The notes under the pieces: generated by a model
Databases searched by the model: none
Told to the model about the DNA's origin: nothing
The model's input: only the letters and a program-made list of their open reading frames with translations
Assembly (NCBI RefSeq): GCF_014646335.1
Contig: NZ_BMNG01000004.1
Location: 312,584-376,583, forward strand
DNA: 64,000 nt
Reading direction: 5' to 3'
DNA from: Streptomyces lasiicapitis
Lineage (GTDB): Bacteria; Actinomycetota; Actinomycetes; Streptomycetales; Streptomycetaceae
In this document: positions 55,916-64,000 of the stretch, piece by piece
How positions within the stretch are numbered: position 1 is the first letter of the stretch
Layout of the letters: the number at the start of each line of letters is the position of its first letter
Program-made: the position numbers and the translations under genes

Positions 55916-58345
55916 GTGGAGCGCGTCACGGCGGCCCGAACCGCCCAGAAGGACCCAGACAAGCCAGAGAAGAGCGGCCAGGCCGAGCCCATCGCCCTGG
56001 AACTGCTCGTCCACGGAGTCGGCGGGACCACGCCGGAGGAGATGCTGGGCGATCCCCGCACCGTCCGCGTCTCCGGCGACGGCACCGCGGCCGTCTACCG
56101 CCGCACCGACGACGTGGACGCCGAATCCCGCCCGGCGGACTACCGCGACCGCCCGGTCCCGGAGGCGTACGTCTGGTGCAATCTGACCTCGGGCAACGGC
56201 TCCCGCGCCCTGTGGCTGCTGCTCCTGCCGTTCATGGTGGTCAACCTCGCCCACTGGATGCGGCCCACGGCCCGCCGCGCGAAACGCGCCGTGCGTACGT
56301 ACGGCCTCCTTGTGCGCCTGGTCGCGCTCACCCTCACGGTGCTCCTGGTCGCCGCCGCCTGCGAGATCGCGATCGACCTGACGGCCTGGCAGTGCGCGGG
56401 CACCGCCGCCTGCGTCGACGACCACTCGTGGCTCGGCTTCCTCGCGCCGGAGTCCGCCGGGGGCGGCGGCTGGTGGTCGCAGCCCGGCCGCCGTCTCGCC
56501 CTCGCCGCGCTGCTGCCCGCCGCCCTCACCGGCCTGCTGTGGTTCCTCTCCCACCGCACATGGAGTGCGTACGAGTCCCAGCAGCCGCTGCCGCACCAGC
56601 CGGACCCGGAGGAGACCGCCCGCAACGCGCTCGGCAAGCCCGGCTTCTGGTACGGGCGCCGCCTGGTCGCACGGCTGCGTGCCGCCCACACGGCCGCGGG
56701 CCTGCTGACGGTCGCCGCGGCCGTCGGCACCTCGGCCGCCCGGTACGACCGGAGGCCCGGCGGGCCCGCGCTCCTGGACGTACTCGGCTGGGCGCTGGAC
56801 TCGGCGCTCGTGCTGGCGGGCGCCTTCGTCGTGTGGGTGGTCTGCCGCCGGGGCCGCAGCGAGAACCGCCTCGACCGGAGCCTGGACCGCACCCTGGTGC
56901 GCTGGCTGCCGCTCGCCGCGCTCGCGCTGCTTGTCCTGGCGGTCCTGTACGCCGGGTGGTCGCGGCCCGGCTGGACCTCGACGGGCCGACTGCCGGGCAA
57001 CACCACCTTCGGCGGCATCACCCTCGTCCAGGGCGTCCTGGTCCTCGCCCTCGCCGTGGTCGCCGCCCGCATCTTCCGCGGGTCGCCCGACGCCCGCACC
57101 GCCATCCGCGGCCTCGGCGGACCGGCCGTGGCGATGCTGGCCTGCGCCCTGGGCGGGGTGATGTCGGGCGGCGGCTCGCAGCGCGTCGCCGACTGGCTCG
57201 ACGGGTCGGGGTCGCCCGGCGCGGGCGGCTCCATCGACGGCCCGCCCGCCCTGCTGACCTGGCAGGCCTCCGTCATCCCGCCGCTCCTGGTGGTCGTCGC
57301 CGTCCTGTGCGGCTGGCTCGCGGTGCGTACGGCACAAAAGGTGCGCCGTGAACTGGCCCAGGTCCGGCTCGACTACCCGAAGGAGCGTCAGGACACCACG
57401 CGTACCCGCCGCATCGCCGGCACCCGCGCGGGCGCCGCCCTCACCGACCGGGCGCCCCAGATCGTCGGCGTCACCTCGGCCGCGACGCTGCTGCTCGGCG
57501 CCGCCGCCCTCGTCGGTGCCTGGGCCAGCGGCAAGGTGCCGGGTGAGGCGGCCAAGAGCGCGCCGGCGTTCGTCGAGGGCGCCGCGGAGACCGCGCAGGC
57601 GATGGGCTCCTGGCTGATCGGCCTCGGCTTCATACTGTTCGTCACCTGGGGCCGCCGTGCCTACCGCGACCCCTCGGCCCGCCGCACCATCGGCATCCTC
57701 TGGGACGTCGGTACGTTCTGGCCGCGCGCCGCCCACCCCTTCGCCCCGCCCTGCTACGCCGAGCGTGCGGTGCCCGACCTGACCTGGCGCATGCACACCT
57801 GGACCCGTGCCACCGGCGGCCGCCTGGTCATCTCCGGCCACTCGCAGGGCAGCGTGCTCGCCGCCGCCGCGGCCTGGCAACTGCTGCCATCCGTACGCAA
57901 ACGGGTCGCGCTGCTCACCTACGGCTCACCCCTGGAGCGTCTCTACGGCCGCTGGTTCCCGGCGCACTTCGGCCCCGCAGCACTCAGCTCCCTGCACCGC
58001 GAGGTCGACTGCTGGCGCAACCTGCACCGGCCCACCGACCCCATCGGCGGCCCCGTCCGGCTGCACGGCGAATGCGGCCCGCAGGTCGACCGCGACGCCT
58101 TGAAGGACCCGCTGGCGTACGGCCGCACCGAGGCGCATCCGCTGCCCGCGCCGATCCTCGGTCACGGGGACTACCAGGCGGATCCGGCGTTCGCGGAGGA
58201 GCGCGCGCGGCTGCTTGCTCGGTTGAGGCCCGCGGTGCCCGGGCCCCGGCCGCGGCGGGCCGGAGCGGGGGCGGTGGATCCCGAGGCTACGGAAAGTCCG
58301 GCAGGTCCGGGAGGTCCGGGAGGTCCTCCGGATACAGCAGGGTGA
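55916..58345 (+). CDS. Large multi-pass membrane protein with C-terminal serine-hydrolase (lipase-like) domain
   Basis: 809 residues from GTG 55916 (GGGGGAA upstream). The N-terminus has an alpha/beta-hydrolase opening LELLVHGVGGTTPEEMLGDP; then about ten membrane helices are inserted (~95-560), and the fold resumes with the nucleophile elbow RLVISGHSQGSVLAAAAAWQ (Ser643), LLTYGSPLERLYGRWF, and a possible catalytic His in the PILGHGDYQ segment. So the hydrolase strands flank a membrane block, an odd arrangement. Possibly a membrane lipase or an effector-like enzyme. The last 59 bases overlap antisense with the beta-helix-AAA gene, where both proteins end in repeats. No partner gene is visible. 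Confidence 0.75.
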   Translation: MERVTAARTAQKDPDKPEKSGQAEPIALELLVHGVGGTTPEEMLGDPRTVRVSGDGTAAVYRRTDDVDAESRPADYRDRPVPEAYVWCNLTSGNGSRALWLLLLPFMVVNLAHWMRPTARRAKRAVRTYGLLVRLVALTLTVLLVAAACEIAIDLTAWQCAGTAACVDDHSWLGFLAPESAGGGGWWSQPGRRLALAALLPAALTGLLWFLSHRTWSAYESQQPLPHQPDPEETARNALGKPGFWYGRRLVARLRAAHTAAGLLTVAAAVGTSAARYDRRPGGPALLDVLGWALDSALVLAGAFVVWVVCRRGRSENRLDRSLDRTLVRWLPLAALALLVLAVLYAGWSRPGWTSTGRLPGNTTFGGITLVQGVLVLALAVVAARIFRGSPDARTAIRGLGGPAVAMLACALGGVMSGGGSQRVADWLDGSGSPGAGGSIDGPPALLTWQASVIPPLLVVVAVLCGWLAVRTAQKVRRELAQVRLDYPKERQDTTRTRRIAGTRAGAALTDRAPQIVGVTSAATLLLGAAALVGAWASGKVPGEAAKSAPAFVEGAAETAQAMGSWLIGLGFILFVTWGRRAYRDPSARRTIGILWDVGTFWPRAAHPFAPPCYAERAVPDLTWRMHTWTRATGGRLVISGHSQGSVLAAAAAWQLLPSVRKRVALLTYGSPLERLYGRWFPAHFGPAALSSLHREVDCWRNLHRPTDPIGGPVRLHGECGPQVDRDALKDPLAYGRTEAHPLPAPILGHGDYQADPAFAEERARLLARLRPAVPGPRPRRAGAGAVDPEATESPAGPGGPGGPPDTAG

Positions 58346-60707
58346 GGTCGTCCGTGCTCGGCGAGGCGAGCCGGGCGGCCCGACCCGCGTGCCGCTCCAC
58401 CATCGCCTCGAACGTCTGCCGCGCCGTGCGGCCGTTGCCGAACGCCGGGCCCTTCGGGATCGCTGTGAAGTACTTGAGCAGCGCCTCGCCCGTGCCCGAG
58501 CCGAGCGTGTACTCGTGCTCCTCGGCCTGCTGCTCGACGATGCGCAGCAGTTCCTCCGGGGCGTAGTCGCCGAAGGTGATGGTGCGCGAGAAACGGGACG
58601 CCACACCGGGGTTGACCGACAGGAAGCGGTTCATCTCCGCCGTGTAGCCCGCGACGATCACCACCACCGCCTCGCGGTGGTCCTCCATCAGCTTCACGAG
58701 CGTGTCGATGGCCTCACGGCCGAAGTCGCGCCCGGAGTCCTCGGGGGAGAGCGCGTACGCCTCGTCGATGAACAGGACGCCGCCGCGGGCCCGGTCGAAG
58801 GCCTCCTGGGTGCGGATCGCCGTCGAGCCGATGTGCTCGCCCACCAGGTCCACGCGGGACACCTCGACGAGATGACCGCGCTCGAGCACGCCCAGCGAGG
58901 CGAGGATCTCGCCGTAGAGCCGGGCTACGGTCGTCTTGCCGGTGCCGGGGGAGCCCGTGAACACCAGGTGGCGGCGTACGGAGGCGGCCTTGAGGCCCGC
59001 CTCCTGCCGGCGCCGGCCCACCTCGATCATGTCGGTGAGCGCCCGCACCTCGCGCTTGACGCTCTCCAGGCCCACCAGCGTGTCGAGTTCGCCGAGCACG
59101 GCGTTCGACGAGCGGGAGGGCGGCGCGGGCGCCGGGGCGACCTGCTCGTCGGCGGTGCGCTGGCCCGGCACCGAACCGAGCAGCCCCGCGGTCTGCGTGG
59201 CCGTCAGCACGGAGGCCTCGGGCGCGGCGGGCTTCGTGCTGGCGCTCTCGTCGCTCGTGCAGTCCTCGACGAGCGGGCCGTCCTCCGCGAACTCGTACCC
59301 ACCGCGCGCGCACCGCTCCGTACGGCAGCGGCGCAGCGTCGTACGACAGCCGTCGATCACGTGGAAGCCGTAGCCGCCGCTGCCGACGACCTTGCAGCGG
59401 TCCAGGCTGCCGCGGCCGCCCGCGGAGACGTAGAAGCCGGCTTCGGCGGGCGAGGTGACCGTGCACCGCTCGATGGTGGGGTCGGCGCCCTTGGTGACGA
59501 TCACGCCCGTCTGGCTGCCGTCGACCGTGCAGCCCGCGAGGACGCCGCCGCTGCCGTGGTCGCGGAACCACGCGCCGGTCGCGGCGTCGCGGATGCGCAC
59601 GTCGTCCAACTGCGCCGTCGCGCCGTCGCTCACCGACACCGCCGTGTTGCGGACCTGGGTGAGGTCGCTGTCGACGACGTCGACGCGCGAGCCGCGGTCG
59701 AGCACGAAAAGGGCGTCCGGCACGTCGTGCACGCGGCACGACTCCAGGACGGCCGTCGCGCCGTCGCTGACCCACACCGCCGGGTAGTCGCCCGTACTGT
59801 CGTGGATCTCGCACTGGTTGGCGTCGACGCGGGTGCCCGGGTCCCACACGGAGAGGCCGTTGCGGCCGAACTCGCGGACGGTGGTGCGCGTCAGCGTCAG
59901 GACCGAGCGGGAGCGCAGGTCGACGGCGTTCTCGGGGATGTCGTGGATGCGGCAGTCGGCGAGGGTGAGGACGGCGTCCGTGTCGAGGGTGACCCCGTCG
60001 GATGTGGTGCGGTGCACCCCGCAGTCCGTGAGGTGTGCCGTGGCCCGCGCGGCGATGTGCACGCCCGAGCCCTTGATCTCGTACACCTCGCAGCCGACGG
60101 CCTCCAGGCCGCTGCCCTCACCGGTCACCGAGAGACCGGCGCCGGACGCGTGGTGCACCCGGCAGCGCTCCAGGCGCGGATGCCCGCCCGCGCGCACCGC
60201 GACGCCGGACTGCCCCGCGGAGACGACCTCGCACTCCTCGAACACCCCGCCACCGCCGTCCAGCACGGCGATGCCGATGCCGCCCGGGTTGTCGACCGTG
60301 CAGCGGCGCAGCGTCGGACGGGCGCCGCCGCGCACCTCGATCCCGGCGGCGGAGCGCGTCATCACCCGCACGTCCGTCAGTTCCGGGGCGCCGTCCTCGA
60401 CGAGCAGCGCGGGCGCGGCCGAGTCCTGTCCCTCCACGTGGAGGTCCTGTACGAGCGCGGACGCCCGCACGGTCAGGGGCACGCCGTCGACCGGCGCGAT
60501 GCGCACGGAACCGGCGGAGCCCTCGGGTCCGCGCAGCGTCACCGCCCGCTGGACGACGAGGTTCTCGCGGTACGTCCCCGGGGCCACCGTCAGGACGTCC
60601 CCGTCGCTCGCGGCCTCCAGGGCGGCCGCCAGTGATGCGTACTCGCCCGTGCGGCGCCGCCATCGCGACGTACCGGTGTGCGTCACCTGGACCGTGCCCT
60701 GTGCCAT
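58287..60707 (-). CDS. Right-handed beta-helix repeat protein fused to a CbxX/CfqX-type AAA ATPase
   Basis: 806 residues. Residues ~25-475 are about 18 parallel-beta-helix turns (AVTLRGPEG, ELTDVRVMTRSAAGIEVRGG, PRLERCRVHHASGAGLSVTG), many with Cys and His in the C-[RK]-V/T slot. After a Pro-rich linker, residues ~530-790 are a CbxX/CfqX AAA domain: LVGLESVKREVRAL, Walker A FTGSPGTGKTT (Lys591), Walker B GGVLFIDEAYAL, sensor FLSVNPGVASRF. Type VII (ESX) secretion clusters carry a related ATPase, EccA, but no other ESX gene is here. The beta-helix would be a recognition or scaffold surface for an ATP-driven remodeller. The last ~20 codons are antisense to the hydrolase gene. Start ATG 60707. 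Confidence 0.85.
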   Translation of the reverse strand: MAQGTVQVTHTGTSRWRRRTGEYASLAAALEAASDGDVLTVAPGTYRENLVVQRAVTLRGPEGSAGSVRIAPVDGVPLTVRASALVQDLHVEGQDSAAPALLVEDGAPELTDVRVMTRSAAGIEVRGGARPTLRRCTVDNPGGIGIAVLDGGGGVFEECEVVSAGQSGVAVRAGGHPRLERCRVHHASGAGLSVTGEGSGLEAVGCEVYEIKGSGVHIAARATAHLTDCGVHRTTSDGVTLDTDAVLTLADCRIHDIPENAVDLRSRSVLTLTRTTVREFGRNGLSVWDPGTRVDANQCEIHDSTGDYPAVWVSDGATAVLESCRVHDVPDALFVLDRGSRVDVVDSDLTQVRNTAVSVSDGATAQLDDVRIRDAATGAWFRDHGSGGVLAGCTVDGSQTGVIVTKGADPTIERCTVTSPAEAGFYVSAGGRGSLDRCKVVGSGGYGFHVIDGCRTTLRRCRTERCARGGYEFAEDGPLVEDCTSDESASTKPAAPEASVLTATQTAGLLGSVPGQRTADEQVAPAPAPPSRSSNAVLGELDTLVGLESVKREVRALTDMIEVGRRRQEAGLKAASVRRHLVFTGSPGTGKTTVARLYGEILASLGVLERGHLVEVSRVDLVGEHIGSTAIRTQEAFDRARGGVLFIDEAYALSPEDSGRDFGREAIDTLVKLMEDHREAVVVIVAGYTAEMNRFLSVNPGVASRFSRTITFGDYAPEELLRIVEQQAEEHEYTLGSGTGEALLKYFTAIPKGPAFGNGRTARQTFEAMVERHAGRAARLASPSTDDLTLLYPEDLPDLPDLPDFP
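58295..58330. repeat. 9-bp repeat coding in both strands at a tail-to-tail gene overlap
   Basis: Four copies of a GGTCCGGGA-like nonamer (58295-58330) give GPGGPGGPP at the end of the plus-strand hydrolase and PDLPDLPD at the end of the minus-strand AAA protein. The overlap of the two genes spans 58287-58345. Confidence 0.85.
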
Positions 60708-60870
60708 GGAGTTGCTCTGCCCCCACCTCGAAGTACGCGGGACCTCGCGCCGCGCGCAAGGCGGCCGAAGAGTTCGCCCGGTCCACCGTAGCGCGCGCGG
60801 GGAGGGGGAGTTGACCTGATGGCCGGGCCGGTGCCCGGGCTCTCACCTGCTCAAGCGCCCGTGCGGGGGC

Positions 60871-61476
60871 TCAGGCCCCCGTGCCGGCCCTGCCCCAGTC
60901 CGGGCCCGCGCTGTCCCAGGCCTGGTCCCAGCGTGCGTGGCGCCGTCGGACGAGGCGCCAGAGGGCCAGGCGTCTGGCGCCCTCGACCAGACCGGCGCAG
61001 GCGAGGGCGGCGCCCAGGCCCGCGAGGGCGGCGTGCGTGGTGGCGGTGGCGGTGTCCAGGGGGCGGGCGACGACGCGGCCTTCGTCGTCGGTCCAGATCC
61101 GGAACCGGTCGCCGGGGTGCGGGGACTTGAGGTCGGAGACGACCGTGCCCGCCTGTCCGGAGCCGTCCGGTGCGGTCCAGCTGGCGAGGACGCGGTGGTG
61201 CGCGTCGCGCGAGGAGGAGGTCTCGGGGTCCGGGTCGAGCGGGGGCTGGGCGATGCTGCGCAGGACGGTGGCGGTGACGCTGTGCCGGGCCTCGTGCTGG
61301 GCCGCCACGGAGCGCAGCAGCGCGTCGTTCGTCAGGGCGCCGGTGACCGCTCCGGCGACGGGGGCCGCGACCACGATCAGCGCGAGGGCGAGGAGTGCGA
61401 TCCATGCCTCGGCGAGGTCGGTGGCGCGGCGCAGCGGATTGTGGCGCCAGCGCCAGATTCCGGCGATCGCCCGCAC
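60871..61476 (-). CDS. Rv1733c-like membrane protein
   Basis: 201 residues from GTG 61476 (AAGGGG upstream). Two membrane helices near residues ~22-48 (AWIALLALALIVVAAPVAGA) and ~142-165 (HAALAGLGAALACAGLVEGA) bracket an outer domain (~55-140) with RSIAQPPLDPDPETSSSRDA and SHPGD-like KSPHPGDRFRIWTDDEGRVV. The opening IWRWRHNPLRRATDLAEAWI is the hallmark of the Rv1733c group of actinobacterial membrane proteins of unknown function (the mycobacterial founder belongs to the dormancy regulon). Same strand as the AAA protein, 163 bases upstream of it. Confidence 0.82.
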   Translation of the reverse strand: MRAIAGIWRWRHNPLRRATDLAEAWIALLALALIVVAAPVAGAVTGALTNDALLRSVAAQHEARHSVTATVLRSIAQPPLDPDPETSSSRDAHHRVLASWTAPDGSGQAGTVVSDLKSPHPGDRFRIWTDDEGRVVARPLDTATATTHAALAGLGAALACAGLVEGARRLALWRLVRRRHARWDQAWDSAGPDWGRAGTGA

Positions 61477-61724
61477 AGTTCCGCACCCCCTTCCGCGTCC
61501 GTGATAGCCGCGAACGGCACGGCTCACGCCCGGGTCGCGGGAAGAGAGAGCGACATCACCCCGCATGCCCCCCTGCTGCCGGGGGCCGCCCGATCTCTTC
61601 CCGCTCCCCTCCTCCGTTTCCCCCGTCCCCCGTGCTTTCCCCGTCCCCTCCCGTTTCCTTCACTGACCACCCACTGACCTTCAACGTCCTCCCACTGACG
61701 TCGAGTTCCCCGCTCGCGTGCCGT

Positions 61725-62549
61725 TCATTCGAGGATCGTCAGCGGGTCACCGATTCGAATGGTTCCGGTCGATTCCGGGATCAGATTGAGTCCGAAGAGG
61801 AGCTGGTCACCGCTGCGGCGATGGTGGGCGAGGGTGCGCAGCGGCTCCTTGCCGCGCTCGGCGGTGCGCTGGTCGGTGGTGGTCACGACGCACCGGGCGC
61901 ACTTCCTGGCCACGCGGAACACCACGTCGCCGACGGCGATGCGCGACCAGTCGTCCTCCGCCCACGGCGCGACGCCCTCCACGACCACGTTCGGCCGGAA
62001 TCGGTTCATGGGCAGCGGGCCCTCGTCCGCGTGGTCGCCCTGGGCGATGAGGGAGTTGAGGGCGTCCAGCGAGGAGAGGGTGGTGAGCAGCAGCGGGAAG
62101 GCGTCGGCGAACGACACGGTCTCGCCGGGGCGGCCGTAGGCGGCGTTGACCGGGCGCCGCGTCGCCGGGTCGTCGAGATACCCCAGGCGCGCGTCCAGGT
62201 CGAGGAACGCGCTGAACCAGGCGTCCGCCGCGGGATCGGCGGGCACCGCCTCGGACTTGTCGCGCAGGAACTCCACGGGCACGGTCTCACCGGGCTCGGG
62301 CACGCCGACGGTGAGCGGCTTCATGCCGGGCGCGGACACACGTATGCCGCCGTCGGGCTGCGGCTCGACGGCGGCCAACGCGAGGCGGGGATGGGGCCGT
62401 TGTGTCACGGCCCGGCCCGCGCTGTCGATCAACACCCATCTGCGGTCACCCGCGAGCCCCCAGGGCTCCACGACGGCCTCACGCGAAGCGTGCCCCCCGG
62501 CCGCCTTCAGCGGGTGGATGTGGATCGAATGGAGCGCGGGATTCGGCAT
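61725..62549 (-). CDS. MOSC-domain protein (mARC/YcbX-like)
   Basis: 274 residues from ATG 62549. N-terminal MOSC_N barrel: SIHIHPLKAAGGHASREAVV, EPWGLAGDRRWVLIDSAGRA, VTQRPHPRLALAAVEPQPDG; C-terminal MOSC domain with FRPNVVVEGVAPWAEDDWSR, and the molybdenum-coordinating Cys in RKCARCVVTTTDQRT. Two Cys three apart are present, one of which would bind molybdenum cofactor. This is the family of mitochondrial amidoxime reductase and E. coli YcbX, which reduce N-hydroxylated compounds; no redox partner domain is fused. Monocistronic. Confidence 0.9.
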   Translation of the reverse strand: MPNPALHSIHIHPLKAAGGHASREAVVEPWGLAGDRRWVLIDSAGRAVTQRPHPRLALAAVEPQPDGGIRVSAPGMKPLTVGVPEPGETVPVEFLRDKSEAVPADPAADAWFSAFLDLDARLGYLDDPATRRPVNAAYGRPGETVSFADAFPLLLTTLSSLDALNSLIAQGDHADEGPLPMNRFRPNVVVEGVAPWAEDDWSRIAVGDVVFRVARKCARCVVTTTDQRTAERGKEPLRTLAHHRRSGDQLLFGLNLIPESTGTIRIGDPLTILE

Positions 62550-62594
62550 GCGGCCATCCTGCCAGCAGACACTGACAGCGACGGCTGCCGCCGA

Positions 62595-63077
62595 TCAGTA
62601 GCCCCGGTACTGCTGCCTGTTGTACGGATCCTCGTGCGGCGCCGGGGCCGGGCGGGGCGCCGCGGGGCGCATGGCCTCGTACCCCGTGCCGCCCATGGGG
62701 CGCTGCTGCTGCGGGCCGGGATAGCCGCGCGGGCCTGCGGCCTGCTGCGGGATGTACGGCGCCGGGGCCTGTTGCAGCGGTGCGGGCTGCGGGGCGGGGG
62801 CGTAGCCGTACGCCGGGTTCGGGTGGCCCGCGGTGGGCATCGCGGGGGCCATGGCGGCCGCCTGGTATCCCATGTGACCCGAGGGGCCGGAGGGCAGGGC
62901 GGGCAGCGCGGCCGGGAGGGCGGGCAGGTGGCTGCCCGTGTCGTACGCGGAGGGGACCCGGATCGGAGCGATCTGAGGAGTGCCCCGCTCGGCGACCAGG
63001 GAGTCGTAGATCGGGGTGTCCGGGAAGGACGGCGCGGAGTAGTAACCGCCGCCATAGGTGGAGCGGGGGGAGGTCAT
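62595..63077 (-). CDS. Pro/Ala/Tyr-rich protein, DUF6643-type
   Basis: 160 residues from ATG 63077. The conserved N-terminal part TSPRSTYGGGYYSAPSFPDT then PIYDSLVAERGTPQIAPIRV matches the Streptomyces DUF6643 group; the rest is disordered Pro/Ala/Gln/Gly (YGYAPAPQPAPLQQAPAPYI) ending NRQQYRGY. No signal peptide or helix. TAACTTAT lies about ten bases before the ATG and no Shine-Dalgarno is visible beyond TGGAG two bases away, which suggests a leaderless or near-leaderless transcript. Function unknown; divergent from the TerD gene. Confidence 0.8.
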   Translation of the reverse strand: MTSPRSTYGGGYYSAPSFPDTPIYDSLVAERGTPQIAPIRVPSAYDTGSHLPALPAALPALPSGPSGHMGYQAAAMAPAMPTAGHPNPAYGYAPAPQPAPLQQAPAPYIPQQAAGPRGYPGPQQQRPMGGTGYEAMRPAAPRPAPAPHEDPYNRQQYRGY

Positions 63078-63381
63078 GCTCCATAAGTTAAGCCCTTCAT
63101 GTGCTGGTTGGGGAGACCGATAAGAGGGTTGTTTTACGTGTCGGCAGTGACCGCCGATCCCCAATGCGAGCGAACTTGGGAAAATCGGTCGCGCATCGAC
63201 GTACAGATCGTGTAAATAGCGCGTTCCTCAGGGGTTACCCGCGGTCGACCGGCGGCTGACCGGGGTGGTTGGAGGGTGTCGTGGGGGACCGCCAGTGCAC
63301 CGCTTCGAATGCCAGGTAATAGGTTGGGCAGGAACGCAACGGCGGCCCGGCCGGACCCGGCAACTTGTGATGGGGGCAGAC
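63078..63381. other. Long divergent intergenic region, AT-rich at its left
   Basis: Between DUF6643-type and TerD genes. The 63085-63220 part is much less GC-rich than average (GTTGTTTTACG, GGAAAATCGG, GTAAATAGCG). It contains a wide inverted pair, GACCGAT near 63115 and ATCGGTC near 63183, that could frame a structured leader. TAATAG at 63317-63322 is a possible -10 for the TerD gene. No coding-like frame. Confidence 0.45.
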
Positions 63382-64000
63382 ATGTCTATGGCCAAAGGTT
63401 CGAATGTTCCCGTGCAGGCACCCGTGGTGCGGGTGGAATTGGGGTGGGGATCGGGGCCGGGGGTGCCGGACGCCGACGCCTCGGCGCTGTTGCTCGACGG
63501 CTCCAGGAAGGTCCGCTCGGACGCGGACTTCGTGTTCTACAACCAGGCGACGCACGCCTCGGGGGCGGTGCGCCACGAGGGCAAGCAGTCCGCCGGCGGC
63601 GGTGTGACCGACGCGCTCGTCGTCGACCTCGCGCGCGTGGAGCCCGCCATCGAGACGGTCGTGCTCGCCGCGTCCGCCGACGGCGGCACCTTCGGGAAGG
63701 TCCCCGGCCTGCACATCCGGGTCGTCGACGCCGCCAGCGGCGCGGAGATCGCGCGGTACGACAGCGCGGACGCCAGCGTCGAGACCGCCTTCGTGCTCGG
63801 CGAGCTCTACCGCCGCCAGGGCGCGTGGAAGTTCCGCGCCGTCGGCCAGGGCTACAGCAGCGGACTCGAAGGCCTCGCCACGGACTACGGCATCTCGGTC
63901 GACGAGCCCCAGCAGGCGGCCCCCGCTCCGGCCTCCGTGCCCACCCCGGCCCCCGCACCTCCCGCCGCCGCACCCCCCGCCGCCGCGCCCCCCGTGGCGG
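63382..64000 (+). CDS. TerD-family (tellurium resistance/calcium-binding) protein, 3'-truncated by the window edge
   Basis: At least 206 residues; no stop before the window end. From ATG 63382: [20 protein letters not shown], then [20 protein letters not shown] (Ca2+-binding DxDxSALL pattern), [58 protein letters not shown] and [15 protein letters not shown]. This is a TerD/CABP domain with the usual Asp-rich calcium sites. After ~residue 178 a Pro/Ala tract ([20 protein letters not shown]) begins, as in longer Streptomyces TerD proteins with a second domain beyond the window. Role in stress response or tellurite resistance is from family knowledge. Confidence 0.9.
   Translation, partial: MSMAKGSNVPVQAPVVRVELGWGSGPGVPDADASALLLDGSRKVRSDADFVFYNQATHASGAVRHEGKQSAGGGVTDALVVDLARVEPAIETVVLAASADGGTFGKVPGLHIRVVDAASGAEIARYDSADASVETAFVLGELYRRQGAWKFRAVGQGYSSGLEGLATDYGISVDEPQQAAPAPASVPTPAPAPPAAAPPAAAPPVA

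Noticed and set aside
58287..60707. AAA protein considered as proof of a type VII secretion locus
   Set aside because: No EccB, EccC, EccD, WXG100 or mycosin gene lies in the window; only the motor family is shared.
63115..63189. Wide GACCGAT...ATCGGTC pair before TerD considered as a riboswitch
   Set aside because: No conserved riboswitch core (c-di-AMP, cobalamin, SAM or TPP) could be recognised; kept only as a description of the gap.

Overview
The window is high-GC actinobacterial DNA with strong third-position GC bias, many GTG and some TTG starts, frequent ATGA/GTGA stop-start overlaps, and Streptomyces-typical families (bL37, Lsr2-type domain, TerD, ROK and LacI regulators, DesK/NarL-type two-component systems, Cds1-type enzyme, mycothiol-dependent isomerase fold). 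It reads as Streptomyces chromosome, mostly conserved housekeeping and regulatory genes with one disturbed patch. No tRNA, rRNA, CRISPR array, intact insertion sequence or prophage was seen.

Layout. 1-9.8 kb: end of a flavin reductase, etfB-etfA, a Tat-type secreted endo/exonuclease/phosphatase, a citrate-lyase-like aldolase, a membrane Ser/Thr kinase with an unusual extracellular domain, a double GNAT acetyltransferase, and an ECF sigma factor with a one-pass partner. 9.8-20.1 kb: sugar block. A LacI regulator diverges from a ROK sugar kinase across a 12-bp palindrome; further on, a GH27 alpha-galactosidase diverges from a three-gene sugar ABC importer. Between the halves (12.15-14.5 kb) lie broken reading frames, a 62-residue Lsr2 C-terminal-type protein, a secreted ricin-fold lectin and a GNAT enzyme, as if an insertion had split the sugar locus. 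20.1-27 kb: MmpS-like protein, tiny ribosomal protein bL37, STAS protein, a TmrB-like kinase fused to Nudix, an ArsR-type regulator, a broken secreted-protein gene, an MBL hydrolase and a secreted esterase.

27-36.5 kb: two NarL/DesK-type two-component systems flanking an M20 peptidase and a geranylgeranyl-reductase-like flavoprotein; then an MFS exporter divergent from a MarR regulator over a TGCA-rich operator. 36.6-45 kb: an internally duplicated repeat protein, a DinB-like isomerase-fold enzyme, an MFS/ROK-regulator pair, and an MFS-TetR/thioredoxin-reductase-like cluster. 45-52 kb: a TetR-cupin-DUF4865-phosphotriesterase operon and a SHOCT-ATPase-FtsX export operon. 52-64 kb: HATPase anti-sigma-like protein, Cds1-type cysteine enzyme, SRPBCC protein, DeoR regulator, a large membrane hydrolase overlapping tail to tail with a beta-helix-AAA protein, Rv1733c-like and MOSC proteins, a Pro-rich protein, and the start of a TerD-family gene.

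Links worth testing: a near-identical GTACTCC...GTAC element precedes both the second two-component operon and the SHOCT-ABC operon 16 kb away; several divergent pairs carry clear palindromes between them; six genes are followed directly after the stop codon by short direct repeats.
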